From assembly GCF_002776525.5 (NCBI RefSeq), contig NC_045437.1, positions 134,638,928 to 134,702,927 on the forward strand: DNA of 64,000 bases. Direction: 5' to 3'. Below, piece by piece: positions 1 to 12,396 of this stretch; positions within the stretch are counted from its first letter, which is position 1; every line of letters starts with the position of its first letter. This DNA comes from Piliocolobus tephrosceles. Lineage: Eukaryota > Chordata > Mammalia > Primates > Cercopithecidae. The notes below the pieces were generated by a model. That model searched no databases. It saw only the letters and a program-made list of their open reading frames with translations, and was not told where the DNA came from. Made by a program: the position numbers and the translations under genes.

Positions 1-317
1 TAAATCCACCAGACAATGCATTTGTAACAAGCTTACAAGTGCTTGGGAGAAAGCAATAGCTATCACCCTGTTTGAAACAGTTAATGAATTTAAAAAAGGC
101 TTTTGATTTCAAATGAAAAATAAATAAATAAAAGGGATTTGTCATTTTGACTTTGGTACTGAATTCAAAATCAGTGCCAGGCTAGAAAGTGCCATAATGC
201 ATATAAATGCTGTCAGTGACCTTATTTAGAAAATGGGGTGAAATATTAGCAGTCACTGAATGAATCTGTGTTCAGCATGTGATCAAAATGGTTCCTTCTT
301 TCAAACAATTCATATAA
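1..317. other. unassigned AT-rich sequence
   Basis: No reading frame, RNA gene or repeat family was recognised. There is a short A-rich run with TAAA units near 118-135. Nothing else stands out. Confidence 0.5.
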
Positions 318-582
318 TGATAATAATAACAACAGCAACTCACATTGATTGAATGTTTACTCTCTACTAGAGATAGTACTAATGCCTACAACTGCGTATT
401 CTCATATGATCTTTACAACAGTCACCTGAGGTATATATCATTCTCACTCTGGTTTTACAGAAGAGAGAAGTATAGATCTGAGAGATTATGTAATTTGCCA
501 CAATAAAGGGAGAAACTGAAATTCAAACCCAGGCCACCCATCTGGCACTAAAGTCTATGCCCTTAAACACTGCTTGTGCCAT
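318..582 (-). mobile_element. MIR SINE, antisense
   Basis: The stretch follows the reverse of the MIR consensus in order: a short ATT-rich start, a fall-off of the 'ATTGAATGTTTAC' type, a 'TTTTACAGAAGAG' core, 'GTAATTTGCC', and an 'ATTCAAACCCAGGCC' block near 520-535. MIR is an ancient tRNA-derived SINE shared by all mammals. It is inert and heavily diverged. The core match is clear, but the ends are approximate. Confidence 0.75.
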
Positions 583-1537
583 CAGATCTCTGAATAGCCT
601 AGAAAATATCAGAGGGTTGCCCATCTAAAGAAGCTTGTTGGACTGTGAACTCGAGAGACTGAGTGAGCCCGAAAAGCTGCCCACATGGTTAAAAACAACA
701 CTTGACATTAAAACAAAACAAAACAAAAAAACTGAAGACTACTCTTGAAAGCGACCTAATTTTCATTTTAGCGTGATTTGATTTCCTCCTTTGCCATCTT
801 TCTCAATTCTGTTAGAATATCCTCAGTGAAATACAGACTTGGCCAAAGCTCTCCTAATGCAAGCTGGAAAGCAAGATCAATCAGAAGCCCATTAGGACTA
901 GGATGAAGGGAAGTGGCTGAATGTAGCTACTGCCAAGAGAGAATCGGGATCCTTCTCAACTGTTTCAGATGTTTTCAGTGTCAGTGGCTTCCTGAAACGC
1001 TGTAACTCTAGAGTTAATTTCCCATTATCCACCTGTGCATCCTTCACTCTGTAGATTTATCTTAAAGCTTTTGAAGCTTTGTGCCCAAAGTGGCTCCAAT
1101 CTGCACCTACCCTACTTCAGGGAAGCTGCACCCTCCTGCCAACTAGTGCTTGCCACACTGTGGAATGCCAACTAACCAAGCTGTGGTGCCCCGAACTCAC
1201 TAATCACTCTGCTGCTGGCAAGCAATGGTTGTTCTTTTATCTATTTTTAGGTCTGTGCCACTGCTGCCCTCCCAGCCCCGTGCACTCCGGGAAACAGAGG
1301 CAGGAATGGGCTCAATCTGGGGAACAGGGATTAATTCAGTTTGGCTGGAGCCAAGAATGAGTGTGTTTATTTATTTAAAGGGGTAAGCTCATTTACCCAA
1401 TTTATAGAGCACTTGTACTACATACAAATAGTTTATAATCCTTTGAAAAGGTAGCATGACAGAAAAGTATGAAAGAAAATCCAACGCCAAACTTTGCTTA
1501 ATGTAAGTGTTGTTTTTTCTTTCCTATTCGAGACACA
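583..1537. other. unassigned intergenic sequence
   Basis: No family was recognised. An A-rich AAAAC tract lies near 706-731. A 93-codon open frame at 1079-1360 has no domain or splice context and looks like chance. Confidence 0.5.
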
Positions 1538-1870
1538 GTGTGGAAGAGTTGAAAGCACTTGGGCTTTAAAGTGAAGCTGATTCAGATGTGAGTGTGGATT
1601 CCACCTCTAACTAGCTGGATGATCTGGTTACTAATGTCAGTGTTCTAGTCAGCAACAGGGAAAGTCATAGTACTTACCTTATGGGTTGTTGGCATTATTC
1701 AGTAATGCCAACAGGCATTCAGGCATTATTCAGTAAAACAATATATGGAAAGCACCTCAGATAATGCCAGGAACACCACAGTTTCTCAGTAAAATAGGAG
1801 GGATCATCATTATCATTAATAATAGTGAAAACAGCAGTATTATTACTTCTACAACTAGTAGTAGCAGCAG
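1538..1870 (+). mobile_element. MIR SINE, sense
   Basis: The 5' half reads like the MIR head (GTGGAAGAGTTGAAAGCACT, then GGCTTTAAAGT and GTGTGGATTCCACCTCTAACTAGCTGG). After a degenerate middle, 'GTACTTACCTTATGGGTTGTTG' and an ATTATTA-rich tail complete it. A direct repeat, GGCATTATTCAGTAA, occurs at about 1690-1704 and 1720-1734 and interrupts the element, so it has had a local duplication since insertion. Confidence 0.7.
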
Positions 1871-2824
1871 TAGTACTGTTATAGAAAGAAGCATGTTACA
1901 AATGTTGGGTGCCTTTTGGATAATCCTTATCCACCAAACATAAATATGATATTTAAGAATTATATATATTTGCATATTTTTAAAATATTGTTGCTGTTAG
2001 CTATGAATATCAAATAGCATTCTTCCCCCAGAAATAAGGACTGGCATAACTAATTAAGGTGCTTTCCATTTATTTATTCTTTGAAGACACTAATTCAAGA
2101 ATTGCTTAATTTTCTTCTTTCTTAATCTATTGAAGCATGCAAAATATGAATGGACTTCTCTGAGACCCTAATAACATGAGATGTAAGATAGGCTACTTGC
2201 TTTCAAATTAAAACAAAATCTATGTTTCTATCTTTGTTCCTAATATAGTGACTAATGGAGCCCTGATGCTTTGATCCGCTACTCGAAAAATATCAAAACA
2301 TCTTTAATATGCAAATCAAGGCAGAAGCTTGTGAGGTCATCAGTAGCAGGTTTTCTCTCCCTTATAACAGTAATTGGAAAATCTCTGGGGGCCCTGAGGA
2401 TCATTACTTTAAAAATAATTCTACCACTGATGAAAATCCACTAGCTTATCCTTACTCACATTTCAATATGAAATTTAGATATTAAGTAGTATTGATTTCA
2501 GTTCAAAAGCTCCTTTGACCACCTTTATATCAATCCTCCAGACTTGGAAGAAGGACTGGTGGAAACCATTAAGTCATTTATCTTGTCAAAAATCTCTGCA
2601 ACATGGCCAGATGTATCAAACACCGGACGAGGCTACTTTTAGTGTCCATTGCCACTGGTGACTTTCCTTAAAACTCTCCAGTCAGCCCCAGCCCAGGTGA
2701 GACAGCTCTGGGAAAGATTGAGAAAGCATTTGAAAATAAATTCCATTAAAATGGATGCTGAAGACCTTTAAAGATGAGGGATGTATGACCTCTAAACCAT
2801 TGTTCACACTTCCAGAATTTTTCA
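1871..2824. other. unassigned intergenic sequence
   Basis: AT-rich DNA with no reading frame of note and no repeat that I could name. Confidence 0.45.
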
Positions 2825-3245
2825 TTTCTTTGTCCATTCAATAAACACCTATCTAGCTTTAATCTTGTGCCAGGCACACTGCTAGATGCTGGGATTAAGT
2901 GATGAACCAGTAGAGAGGCAAGCCCTTATAGAGTTTAGAGGTTAGTGGGGAAGGCAGAAAGTAAACAACTAATTGTGCAAAGAAATATAGAATTTTATGT
3001 TATGACGCCTACTATGGAGGAAAATAAGAGTCCTATTAGAGGAACTGATTAAGTGGATGTTACAGAGGAAATGACATTTAAGCTAAAATTACAAGGTATG
3101 TGGGATTTGGGATGGCTTCATTATCCCATAATGAGGCTCTCCAGTGAAGACCCCTATGCAGAGGTTCCTTGACCACGGCAAAAACTGTGGAGTTTATTCT
3201 AAGTGCAATAGGAATGGCTTTAAGCAAGAAGGTGACACTAGAAAC
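2825..3245 (-). mobile_element. L2 LINE fragment, antisense
   Basis: It starts with the reverse of the L2 3' end (TTCAATAAACACCTAT, then GTGCCAGGCACACTGCTAG and a GGGATTAAGTGATGAACCAG block). It continues through 'AAATGACATTTAAGCTA', which matches the upstream L2 phrase GACATTTGAGC. The last 80 bases (TTTATTCTAAGTGCAATAGG) resemble wording seen in other long antisense L2 copies. It is a dead fossil; the right boundary is uncertain. Confidence 0.65.
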
Positions 3246-3388
3246 CTAAGAGGAGCATATGAGACTATTTCATTTGATTTTTATTCTTGACAAATTTCTA
3301 GAATGCAGCTTTTCCTCTTGCTGCATGTTATAAGGCAGTTTTTGTTCTGTTTTTTAATTCAAGGGTAGCTCCTCTGATCTCCTGCAAC

Positions 3389-3525
3389 AGAATCAGCCAA
3401 GATGGTTGTTAAAAATGCAGACCCTCACTGTAGACCCATCAAATCTGAGTCTTTGGGTACAGGGAATAGGAGTCTGCTTTTTGAAGCAACACTCTGAGTG
3501 ATCCCAACATACTTTAAGATGGTAT
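3389..3525 (+). mobile_element. MER5A-like hAT DNA transposon fragment
   Basis: The phrase AATCAGCCAAGATGG followed by GTTAAAAATGCAGACCCTCA, then ATCAAATCTGAGTCTTTGGG and GGAATAGGAGTCTGC, tracks the middle of MER5A, a small non-autonomous hAT-Charlie element. Neither terminal inverted repeat is intact. Confidence 0.6.
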
Positions 3526-3744
3526 AGATACAGAAGGTATACCATGTGTTGGATAGAGGAGTCACAATGAAGCAGGACATTTTCTGGATAGGCTGGCATC
3601 TGACAGATGAGAAAAGCCAAGGGGCATAAGCAGAGAAAGACCACGGGCAGGGACCAAATGTAAGAGGTGCCTCTCTCTTCAATGGGCATGCCCACAGCAC
3701 ATTCCATTTTCAAAATGCAACCTCTAGAATACCCATCTATATTA

Positions 3745-4135
3745 CTTGGCTAGGACTGTCATTATAAAATACTACAAGGCTGAGTGGCTCAAACAACAAA
3801 GTTGTGATTTTCTCACAATTCTGGAGGCTAGAAGTCCACAACCAGAGGGTAGGTAGGGCCAGCTTCTCCAGAGGTCTCTCTCCTTGGCTTGCAGAGGGTG
3901 TCTTCTCCCTGTGCCGTCATGTGGTCTTCCCTCTGTGTGTGTTTGTTTGTCTATGTCCTCATCTCATCTTCTTATACAGATATCAGTCATACTGGGTTAG
4001 GGCTCAGCCAAAGTACCTCATTTTAACTAAATTACCTCTTTAAAGAACCAAGCTCCAGATACTGCCACATTCTGAAGTCCTGGAGGTTGGAGTCGGCATA
4101 TGAATGTGAGGGGCAGACAATTCAGTCCGTAACAT
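3745..4135 (-). mobile_element. MLT1-type LTR (ERVL-MaLR), antisense
   Basis: It shows the reverse order of an MLT1 LTR: ATAAAATACTACAAGGCTGA and CTCACAATTCTGGAGGCTAG, then 'AGAAGTCC', a CTCTCC-rich middle with 'GCCGTCATGTGGTCTT', and the closing GGCAGACAATTCAGTCCGTA. Such LTRs are old non-coding remnants of MaLR retrotransposons. The copy is close to full length, but no target-site duplication was found. Confidence 0.65.
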
Positions 4136-4140
4136 CATCT

Positions 4141-5238
4141 TAGCTTTCTTTCATTTCATTTCAACTTTAGTTCCCATAGAGCAAGAAAATCTTCTTTCAT
4201 CTCTTTTGACCATGGCTCTCAATGTGAGGTAAATGAGTAATATTCTGAGACCTAACTTGGAGCTCCTTAGAAGTACATGTTTTTGAGGGCCTGACCAGCT
4301 TCTTGGGGGTGCTCTCCTGTTAGTCCTTCATCCTCAGTGGCCCTTCTGGGTCAGCCAGGAGGGTTAGGATTCTGCCAGAGTCCTGCACGCTACATTTATT
4401 TCCTATTTTAATTCAAATCAGTCACTTCTGTTTCTTTTCTCATAATCATCTATTTTTCTTCTTAATAAATTTCACTTAAAATATAACTTCTCTGGCCAAA
4501 AAAAATGCATTTACCTAACAGAAAAATAATACTCAGCTCAAGCAAATTAGATGTTCAGTAACACCTATTACAGAACTTAAGTATTTGGAAATTGGACTGT
4601 TCATTAAACAAAAATATTATTTAAATGGAAAAAACTGGCAGTTCAAAATTGAGACAATGAGGTAGAGACATGCTATTCAGACCCAAAGTTGTCCTCCACA
4701 ATATGAGAGCAAAATATGATTATGTCATTCTTTAATGAATCAATGGAATATAAAACACTGTTTTCTAACTGAAAATAAAATTCTAATGAATCACTGACAA
4801 GATTTTGAAATTTTGCCAGTTCCCCATAAAACAAATTAGTCTCTATTTTTTTACTTAAAAAGCAGTGACAAAAATCTTCTCACTCATTCACTTGCATTTT
4901 GTTTTGAAGGCTTTTTCAAAAATCTTCATTTCGTTAAACAGCTGTTTCAGATCTAAATACAGAATGTAGGAAATCGTAGTGACCTGCCCATAACCATTTA
5001 TATATCAATTCTCAGAGCCTGTCCCACATCCAGAAACAAGATGATGAGATGGGAATGGTATAAAGATCAAGCAGGCAGTAGACCCCAAAAGTCACCCCAC
5101 AAAGTCCTTCCCTATTCCTCTCTTTATGTGGCATCTAAATGATGGATATCCCTTGGATGGTCCCAGTGAAAGACAACAAGCCCCAAAAGTTCTTGTGAGA
5201 ATTAGCTTGGCTGGATTCCTAGGCCTCATCCTTCAATC
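4141..5238. other. unassigned intergenic sequence
   Basis: No family was recognised in this AT-rich stretch. Nothing supports a gene. Confidence 0.45.
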
Positions 5239-5450
5239 CAGCCATCCTCAAAGTGTGGTCCCTGGATCAGCAGCATCAGCAACACCTGTGAACTTACTAA
5301 AATGCAAATTCTCAGGCCCCATCCCAGACATAAAATAAAAACTGAAAGGGTGGGGAGGGCAAAAAAATATATGTGTGAGAAAAAAAAAAATATGTGTTTG
5401 AATAAGACCTTGAGTAGTCATTGATTCCTCCTCAAGTTTCAGAACCACTG
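5239..5450 (+). mobile_element. MER5A DNA transposon, near full length
   Basis: The left end reads CAGCCATCCTCAAAGTGTGG and continues with CAGCAGCATCAGCAACACCT and AAATGCAAATTCTCAGGCCC. The right end closes with AAGTTTCAGAACCACTG, close to the MER5A terminal repeat. The centre (about 5345-5400) is replaced by A-rich sequence with TATGTGTG repeats. MER5A is a non-autonomous hAT-Charlie element with no protein. Confidence 0.8.
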
Positions 5451-5693
5451 GTCTGGTCTAAAGGCAGAGCCCTAGGGTACCTCAGAGGGGCTTCTGCCTT
5501 GGGGTGGGGCAGGCGGAAGGAGGCAGGGGGAAGGTGTAGACAGGGAAGACGAAATGTAAGATTGTGGAAACAAATAGGGCAGATTTTATACTACTTGTAC
5601 TGACATCAATGGGGGCATCCTTCTTTTATTAGTTTCATATATTAGGGCTTCATATATGGGTTTATTTGAAAAAATTTTCTGCTAATTTCTTTT

Positions 5694-5707
5694 AAAAGTT
5701 GAAAGCC
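5694..5707 (+). repeat. target-site duplication, left copy (L1)
   Basis: The 14-bp string AAAAGTTGAAAGCC is repeated exactly at 8834-8847 after the L1 tail. The preceding bases give TTTT/AAAA, the preferred cut site of the L1 endonuclease. Confidence 0.9.
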
Positions 5708-8600
5708 CAGGAAAGATCTAAAATTGACACCCTAACATCACAATTAAAAGAACTAGAGAAGCAAGAGCAAACACATTCAAAAGCTAGTAGAAGGCAAGAA
5801 ATAACTAAGATCAGAGCAGAAATGAAGGAGATAGAGACACAAAAATCCCTCCAAAAAATCAATGAATCCAGGAGCTGGTTTTCTGAAAAGATCAACAAAA
5901 TTGATAGACCGCTAGCAAGACTAATACAGAAGAAAAGAGAGAAGAATTGAATAGACTCAATAAAAAATGATAAAGGGGTTATCACCAATGATCCCACAGA
6001 AATACAAACTACCGTCAGATAATACTATAAACATCTCTACGCAAATAAAATAGAAAATCTAGAAGAAATGGATAAATTCCTGGACACATACACCCTCCCA
6101 AGACTAAACCAGGAAGAAGTTGAATCCCTGGATAGACCAATAACAGGCTCTGAAATTGAAGCAATAATTAATAGCCTACCAACCAAAAAAAGTCCAGGAC
6201 CAGATGGATTCACAGCTGAATTCTACCAGAGGTACAAGGAAGAGCTGGAACCATTCCTTCTGAAACTATTCCAATCAATAGAAAAAGAGGGAATCCTCCC
6301 TAACTCATTTTATAAGGCCAGCATCATCCTGATACCAAAGCCTGGCAGAGACACAACAAAAAGAGAATTTTAGACCAATATCCCTGATGAACATCGATGC
6401 AAAAATCCTCAAAAAAATACTGGCAAACTGAATCCAGCAGCACATAAAAAGCTTATCCACCATGATCAAGTGGGCTTCATCCCTGGGATGCAAGGTTGGC
6501 TCAACATACACAAATCAATAAACGTAATCCAGCATAAAAACAGACTCAAAGACAAAAACTACATGATTATCTCCATAGATGCAGAAAAGGCCTTTTACAA
6601 AATTCAACAGCCCTTCATGCTAAAAACTCTCCATAAATTAGGTATTGATGGGACGTATCTCAAAATAATAAGAGCTATTATGACAAACCCACAGCCAATG
6701 TAATAATGAATGGGCAAAAACTAGAAGCATTCCCTTTGAAAACAGGCACAAAATCGGGATGCCCTCTCTCACCACTCCTATTCAACATAGTGTTGGAAGT
6801 TCTGGCCAGGGCAACCAGACAAGAGAAAAGAAATAAAGGGTATTCAATTAGGAAAAGAGGAAGTCAAATTGTCCCTGTTTGCAGATGAAATGATTGTATA
6901 TTTAAAAAAACCTCATCATCTCAGCCCAAAATCTCCTTAAGCTGATAAGCAACTTCAGCAAAGACTCAGGATACAAAATCAATGTGAAAAATCACAAGCA
7001 ATCTTATACACCAATAACAGACAAACAGAGAGCCAAATTACGAGTGGACTCCCATTCACAATTTCTTCAAAGAGAATAAAATATCTAGGAATCCAACTTA
7101 CAAGGGATGTGAAGGACCTCTTCAAGGAGAACTACAAACCACTGCTCAACGAAATAAAAGACACAAACAAATGGAAGAACATTCCATGCTCATGGATAGG
7201 AAGAATCAGTACCGTGAAAATGGCCATACTGCCCAAGGTAATTTATAGATTCAATGCCATTCCCATCAAGCTACCAATGACTTTCTTGACAGAATTAGAA
7301 AAAACTAAAGCTCACATGAACCAAAAAAGAGCCTGCATTGCGAAGACAATCCTAAGCCAAAAGAACAAAGCTGGAGGCATCACGCTACCTGACTTCAAAC
7401 TATACTACAAGGCTACAGTAACCAAAACAGCATGGTACTGGTACCAAAACAGAGATATAGACCAATGGAACAGAACAGAGCCCTCAGAAATAATACCACA
7501 CGTCTACAACCATCTGATCTTTGACAAACCTGACAAAAACAAGAAATGGGGAAAGGATTCCAAATTTAATAAACAGTGCTGGGAAACCTGGCTAGCCACA
7601 TGTAGAAAGCTGAAATTGGATCCCTTCCTTACAGCTATACAAAAATTAATTCTAGATGGATTAAAGACTTAAATGTTAGATCTAAAACTATTAAAAACCC
7701 TAGAAGAAAACATAGGCAATACCATTCAGGACATAGGCATGGGCAAGGACTTCATGACTAAAACAGCAAAAGCAATGGCAACAAAAGCCAAAATTGACAA
7801 ATGGGATCTAATTAAACTAAAGAGCTTCTGCACAGCAAAAGAAAGTACCATCAGTGTGAACAGCCAACCTAGAAAATGGGAGAAATTTTTTATAATCTAC
7901 CTATCTGACAAAGGGCTAATATCCAGAATCTACAAAGAACTTAAACAAATTTACAAGAAAAAAATCAAACAGTCCCATCAAAAAGTGGGTGAAGGAGATG
8001 AACAGACTCTTCTCAAAAGAAGACATTTATGCAGCCAACAGACATACGAAAAAATGCTCATCATCACTGGCCATCAGAGAAATGCAAATCAAAACCACAA
8101 TTAGATACCATCTCACACCAGTTAGAATGGCAATCATTAAAAAGTCAGGAAACAACAGATGCTGGAGAGGATGTGGAGAAATAAGAACACTTTTATACCA
8201 TTGGTGGGACTGTAAACTAGTTCAACCATTGTGGAAGACAGTGTGGCGGTTCCTCAAGGATCTAGAACTAGAAATACCATTTGACCCAGCCATCCCATTA
8301 CTGGGTATATACCCAAAGGATTATAAATCATGCTACTATAAAGACACATGTACACGTATGCTTATTGTGGCATTATTCACAATAGCAAAGACTTGGAACC
8401 AACCCAAATGTCCATCAATGATAGACTGGATTAAGACAATGCGGCACATATACACCATGGAATAGTATGCAGCCATAAAAAAGGATGAGTTCATGTCCTT
8501 TGCAGGGACATGGATGCAGCTGGAAACCATCATTCTTAGCAAACTATTGCAAGGAGAAAAAAGCAAACACTGCATGTTCTCACTCACAGGTGGGAACTGA
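5708..8600 (+). pseudogene. L1 ORF2 remnant (reverse transcriptase and C-terminal region), inactive
   Basis: The translated blocks match L1 ORF2p in order: the linker before RT (5708-5950), the RT fingers with PTKKSPGPDG (near 6180), PLSPLLFNIVLE (near 6765), the thumb and connection region (7109-7672), and the C-terminal Cys/His segment with RCWRGCGE and HWWDC (near 8157-8210). Lesions seen include a TGA at about 5948-5950, a TAA at 6020-6022, a 2-base loss near 6355 and a compensating loss near 6446. There is also a 1-base loss near 6675, a 1-base gain near 6825, and a TAG replacing a Tyr codon near 8464. The RT active site FADD reads FADE (6878-6889). No functional protein is possible. Confidence 0.93.
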
Positions 8601-8833
8601 ACAATGAGAACACTTGGACACAGGGTGGGGAACATCACACACCAGGGTCTGTTGTGGAGTGGGAGGAGAGGGGAGGGATAGCATTAGGAGATATACCTAA
8701 TGAAAATGACAAGTTAATGGGTGTAGCACACCAACATGGCACATGTATACATATATAACAAACCTGCACATTGTGCACATGTGCCCTAGAACTTAAAGTA
8801 CAATAAAAAATAATAACAGTAAAAAAATAAAAT
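8601..8833 (+). mobile_element. L1 3' UTR and A-rich tail
   Basis: After the ORF2 stop at GGGAACTGA come AACACTTGGACACAGGG, a purine-rich run, TAATGGGTGTAGCACACCAA, CATGGCACATGTATACATAT and AACTTAAAGTACAATAAAA. This is the standard order of the primate L1 3' end. The tail contains several AATAAA-like units. Confidence 0.9.
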
Positions 8834-8847
8834 AAAAGTTGAAAGCC
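8834..8847 (+). repeat. target-site duplication, right copy (L1)
   Basis: AAAAGTTGAAAGCC repeats the 14 bp at 5694-5707 without mismatch. Confidence 0.9.
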
Positions 8848-9724
8848 ACTCCTTTACAACAAGGAAAGAGGTGCCTTATGCTTTAGAAGTTCTCTGCTCA
8901 GCCCTTCTCTGATTATACCCCTTTCCACAGAGTGAAAGGAATGTATCCACCTGTGGCTCAGGTCCTTCTAGACTATGGTTGTGTTTGGGGTGATCAGAAC
9001 TGCCTGCCCAAACATGACCAAGCCTGTTTCCCAGTCCTGTGCTGCTGGCCTCTTGCCCAGGGCCATTCTCTGGAGGTTTAACTGTGCTCCTGTTCACAGA
9101 CCCCAGGTCCACAGAGTCACTAAATGGCAGCTGTGTGGGGGTGAGAGTAACACAACCTAGATACATGGACTGGGCTATTCACACATGGACTCACAAGGCC
9201 CCTCATAATTTGAGAGAAGTGGGCAGCCTCGGTCCCAGTGCTGAAGCTATGTGCACTTCCATGTTCAGGCTCCAAAATACATTGCAAAGGCTTCAAGAAT
9301 CCTAAATTTAGACCCGGCCTTTCAAATCATTATGAAGATAGGAAGATAAAACCTACTCTAACAGTTGCTCACATGATTCATAACACTTAAATCTTTATAC
9401 CAATAGTAGGTGGGCCTCCATTTGTACTTTTGCCTCAGGCACCACAAAAGTTAAGAAAGAGCCTGGTTACAGAATACAAAACGTCAGTGTGTTTTTGTAG
9501 GTGGCTTCTTGGTGCCATGTTATTTTACTTTGTCTACGATTTTATTTTATGACGTAGAAAGACGCTCACCCATCTATCTTTCAGGCAGGGTGAGTATCCG
9601 AAGGAATGAAAACATCTCTGTCTCTGCCAATGGCTTTCTAAGGAAGACAAAACACACCTTTGTGTTGCCACAGCTTTGAAGTTAAGCTCTAATGAGGCCA
9701 TCCGTTTTTCAGGGGAGCCATGAA
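8848..9724. other. unassigned, locally GC-richer sequence
   Basis: Bases 8850-9310 are richer in G and C than their surroundings. They hold several overlapping chance open frames of 60-96 codons on both strands, but no recognisable domain or repeat family. Confidence 0.45.
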
Positions 9725-9843
9725 ATTCTATGGCCAGGGCAGGGACCTTGTTTGTCCTGTTTATCATTATATCCTCACTCAGGGCCCAGCCAAAAGCCTG
9801 ACACAGAATAAGTTCTTGATAAACATTTGTTGAGTAAGTGAAA
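9725..9843 (+). mobile_element. L2 LINE 3' end, sense
   Basis: The wording GGCCAGGGCAGGGACCTTGT, CTGTTTATCATTATATCCTC, AGCCTGACACAGAATAAG and TGATAAACATTTGTTGAGTA is the L2 3' terminus in sense. It is a short dead fragment. Confidence 0.75.
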
Positions 9844-9914
9844 GAAAAACAAATGATTGAACTCTCCAGTTTAAAAGGATCAGATTTGCTCAGTTATATT
9901 AAGTCCAAGTCCAC

Positions 9915-10070
9915 CCTACCAATCATATATTGAGTCCCTGTGGGGTGAGGGGCAGGGCATACCAAGATGGAGGGGACACCAAACCCATCCGTGTGGCATT
10001 TCTTGTTTAGTGGGGGAAACAAACATGTGAACACATGATTTCCAAAGGATCTGGCAAAGGCACGGCTCTT
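9915..10070 (-). mobile_element. L2 LINE fragment, antisense
   Basis: ATATATTGAGTCCCTGTG, then GGCAGGGCATACCAAGATGG and TTTAGTGGGGGAAACAAACA, follow the reverse L2 3' region (size, 'tag of stock' and 'GTGGGGGAGACA' blocks). The match is diverged. Confidence 0.55.
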
Positions 10071-11984
10071 TATCTTGTCTGTCTGAGGCAGCTGTTTATC
10101 AGAGTCTTCATCTGTAATATCTACTGAAAACCCTGGGGTAACGTTTCCAAGAGAACAAACTGGGAAGGACCCCAGATGTCGGCAGATGGGTCCTAAAGAG
10201 CCTAAGGTCCTCCATAAGGCAGAAATCTGGGCTCATTTGCTTAATCCATTAAAGTGGGAGTTGGAGGTGTAGGGGTGTTAGTTGTAGGTGCAGGTATCAT
10301 AAAAGCAGAGAAATCACATTTCTACATGTAGGATTGATTTGGGTTTCCCTGGAGCCAACAGATACTTTTGCAAGTATGATCCCATACTGCAAATAAGACA
10401 TGATCACTGCTTGGACATTTACTTCTAATGAGATCATCAGAGAAAATCTAACAAAGAACGTCCAGTTCCCAGCCTCCTTCCATTGTATGTCCTGTCTTTA
10501 GGGAACCCAGCAGGTAAGTCATAAACAGTGTGAGCAAGTGTTTCCACTAAGCTTTCTGCAAAATTCTTGAACTTAACAAGCTTTCTAGGGTAGAAAGAAA
10601 TTTTATATACACTGGTTTATACAGCACAGGTATTTTCCTGCATGAAACCCCGCAAGGTGCAGTCATCCGAATGGCCAGCCCTGCAATTTAAGGTTGACAA
10701 CACAGACCTACACCACAGAGAAAGATGTGCCACCCATGGATAGCGACATAAATGGACCACAGTTTGTGGCAATACCATCAATGAAAATTCTTCACATTTT
10801 TTCTGATTACAATGTAAGCCAATAGAAGAACCCAGCAAGAAGGGAAAATTACCCTAGTCAGCAATTTTCTCAGGAAACACCCACACAGAATTTTAAATAA
10901 GCTTTGAATTGAACTAAAAATTGCCGTTTCCTAAGTTCCTTCCTTGCCTGAAAATAAAAGATCTTTTGAAAATTATTTTTCAACACAGACTACAGGTACG
11001 TAATGCGCAAGATATGTCATACCAGATCACATAGCTAATTAGCTGACTTTAGAATTCTACATTTGCCAAGCCCTATTATTATTTTAAGATAGAAGAAATG
11101 GTTTTTATGAAGTTTGATTATGCTAAACTGCAATAACTTCATTACTTTGTAAAATTATTATGCAACACAGGTCTTCATATTTATTAAAAGCATCCAGCAT
11201 CTGCAATGCCTGAGGCAATGCCTGTCATTGTAACACACTAGACAGTAGAGTCCTACCTGGAGACAGTCCCTGACACATGCACATGCAATGCTTGTATGTT
11301 TCTTTCCAAACCTCATGTTCTAAGGATTCACAATTTAAAATAACCTATACTGTGAATGGGCAATGGGAAAGTTCAAATCCAATGTAAGATGCTGTGGAAT
11401 GATTGACCAAAAAAAGGTCTCTCTCTAATGAAACTTCAAAGAGTCAACAACAAGTTGACAGTTTTTAAAAAGCATTTCTTCATAGTGTCTCCAGATGCCA
11501 CTTGGAGAGGTAGATACATTTTTTATATCCATAATTTGAAATTAAAATATTCCTCCAATGGGAAAACATCTTCTGAGATTAAAAAAAAAAAAAACAAAAA
11601 ACCTGGCTGTTATCCTTGGAACACAGTGCATTTGTAGATTGAAGATGCACTCTAGTTATGTTCAGACTTCTCTGTGAAATGTATACAATTGCCTGTGGAG
11701 CAGGAAGAACAAATTCTCTACCAAAAGCCAAGGACTCACTTAAAATAAGAAAGGAACAAAGTCCCATCCATTCTAGTTTTTGTTGTTATTTACATGTATG
11801 CCACGTTTAGCGATGTATTCCATGATGACAAACTCACTTTCAGGATCATTATTCGAATTCCTCTGTCCCCATGCAGGCTTATGATAAAAATCTGAGGGAT
11901 ACTGTAGTCACTTATGCAAGTGTCCCAAGTTCACACTCAGATGTAGAATATCCTGAACTCTCATAGATTTGATAGATCAATAGC
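10071..11984. other. unassigned intergenic sequence
   Basis: About 1.9 kb without a recognised repeat family or gene. A run of 14 A residues lies at 11581-11594. Open frames are all under 75 codons. Confidence 0.45.
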
Positions 11985-12178
11985 ATAAAAGAACAAGGAC
12001 TCTGAATTTCGCTACTTACCAGTGTGACACCAGCTTTCTTATGTGTGAAATGGGATTAACAGTATTTATCATCTTGTGTTTTGTGAAAATTAGTTATTAC
12101 CTGCAATGTGCTTAAAATAGTACCAAGTACATAGTCACCACTAAATAATGGCTCAATAATAATTATTATTATATTTAG
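11985..12178 (+). mobile_element. MIR SINE, sense
   Basis: CGCTACTTACCAGTGTGAC, TTTCTTATGTGTGAAATGGG, GCAATGTGCTTAAAATAGTA and GTACATAGTCACCACTAAAT follow the middle and 3' half of MIR, ending in an ATTATTATTA tail. Confidence 0.7.
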
Positions 12179-12337
12179 TAGGATACTTTCCCAGTCTTCT
12201 CACACAATTTCTCAATAAGAAAGATAAACTGAGAAGTTACAAATGTTAAGGCCTTTCAAAATCATGGCTAGAATACCTTCACTTGCTATTAATCATATGG
12301 AAAGAACATTAATGTAGCATTGGCAGAATGGAAATAT

Positions 12338-12346
12338 AGCTATCTG

Positions 12347-12396
<50 letters not shown>

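Larger units (their letters stand above)
5708..8833 (+). mobile_element. 5'-truncated L1PA-type LINE-1 insertion
   Basis: This is a sense-strand L1 of about 3.1 kb that starts inside ORF2, upstream of the reverse transcriptase domain, and lacks the promoter, ORF1 and endonuclease. The remnant covers the rest of ORF2 (to about 8600), a 3' UTR with the usual GGGAGGAGAGGGGAGGGATA run, and an AATAAA-rich tail ending near 8833. It is bounded by exact 14-bp duplications, so it is one complete target-primed insertion event. The wording is close to primate L1PA copies, but it carries many stops and frameshifts, so it is not recent. Confidence 0.95.

Noticed and set aside
1079..1360. 93-codon frame as a coding gene
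   Set aside because: No homology is recognisable, and it has no neighbouring exons or promoter signals.
5708..8600. An active L1 reverse transcriptase
   Set aside because: It has multiple stops and frameshifts, an altered FADD motif, and no endonuclease, ORF1 or promoter.
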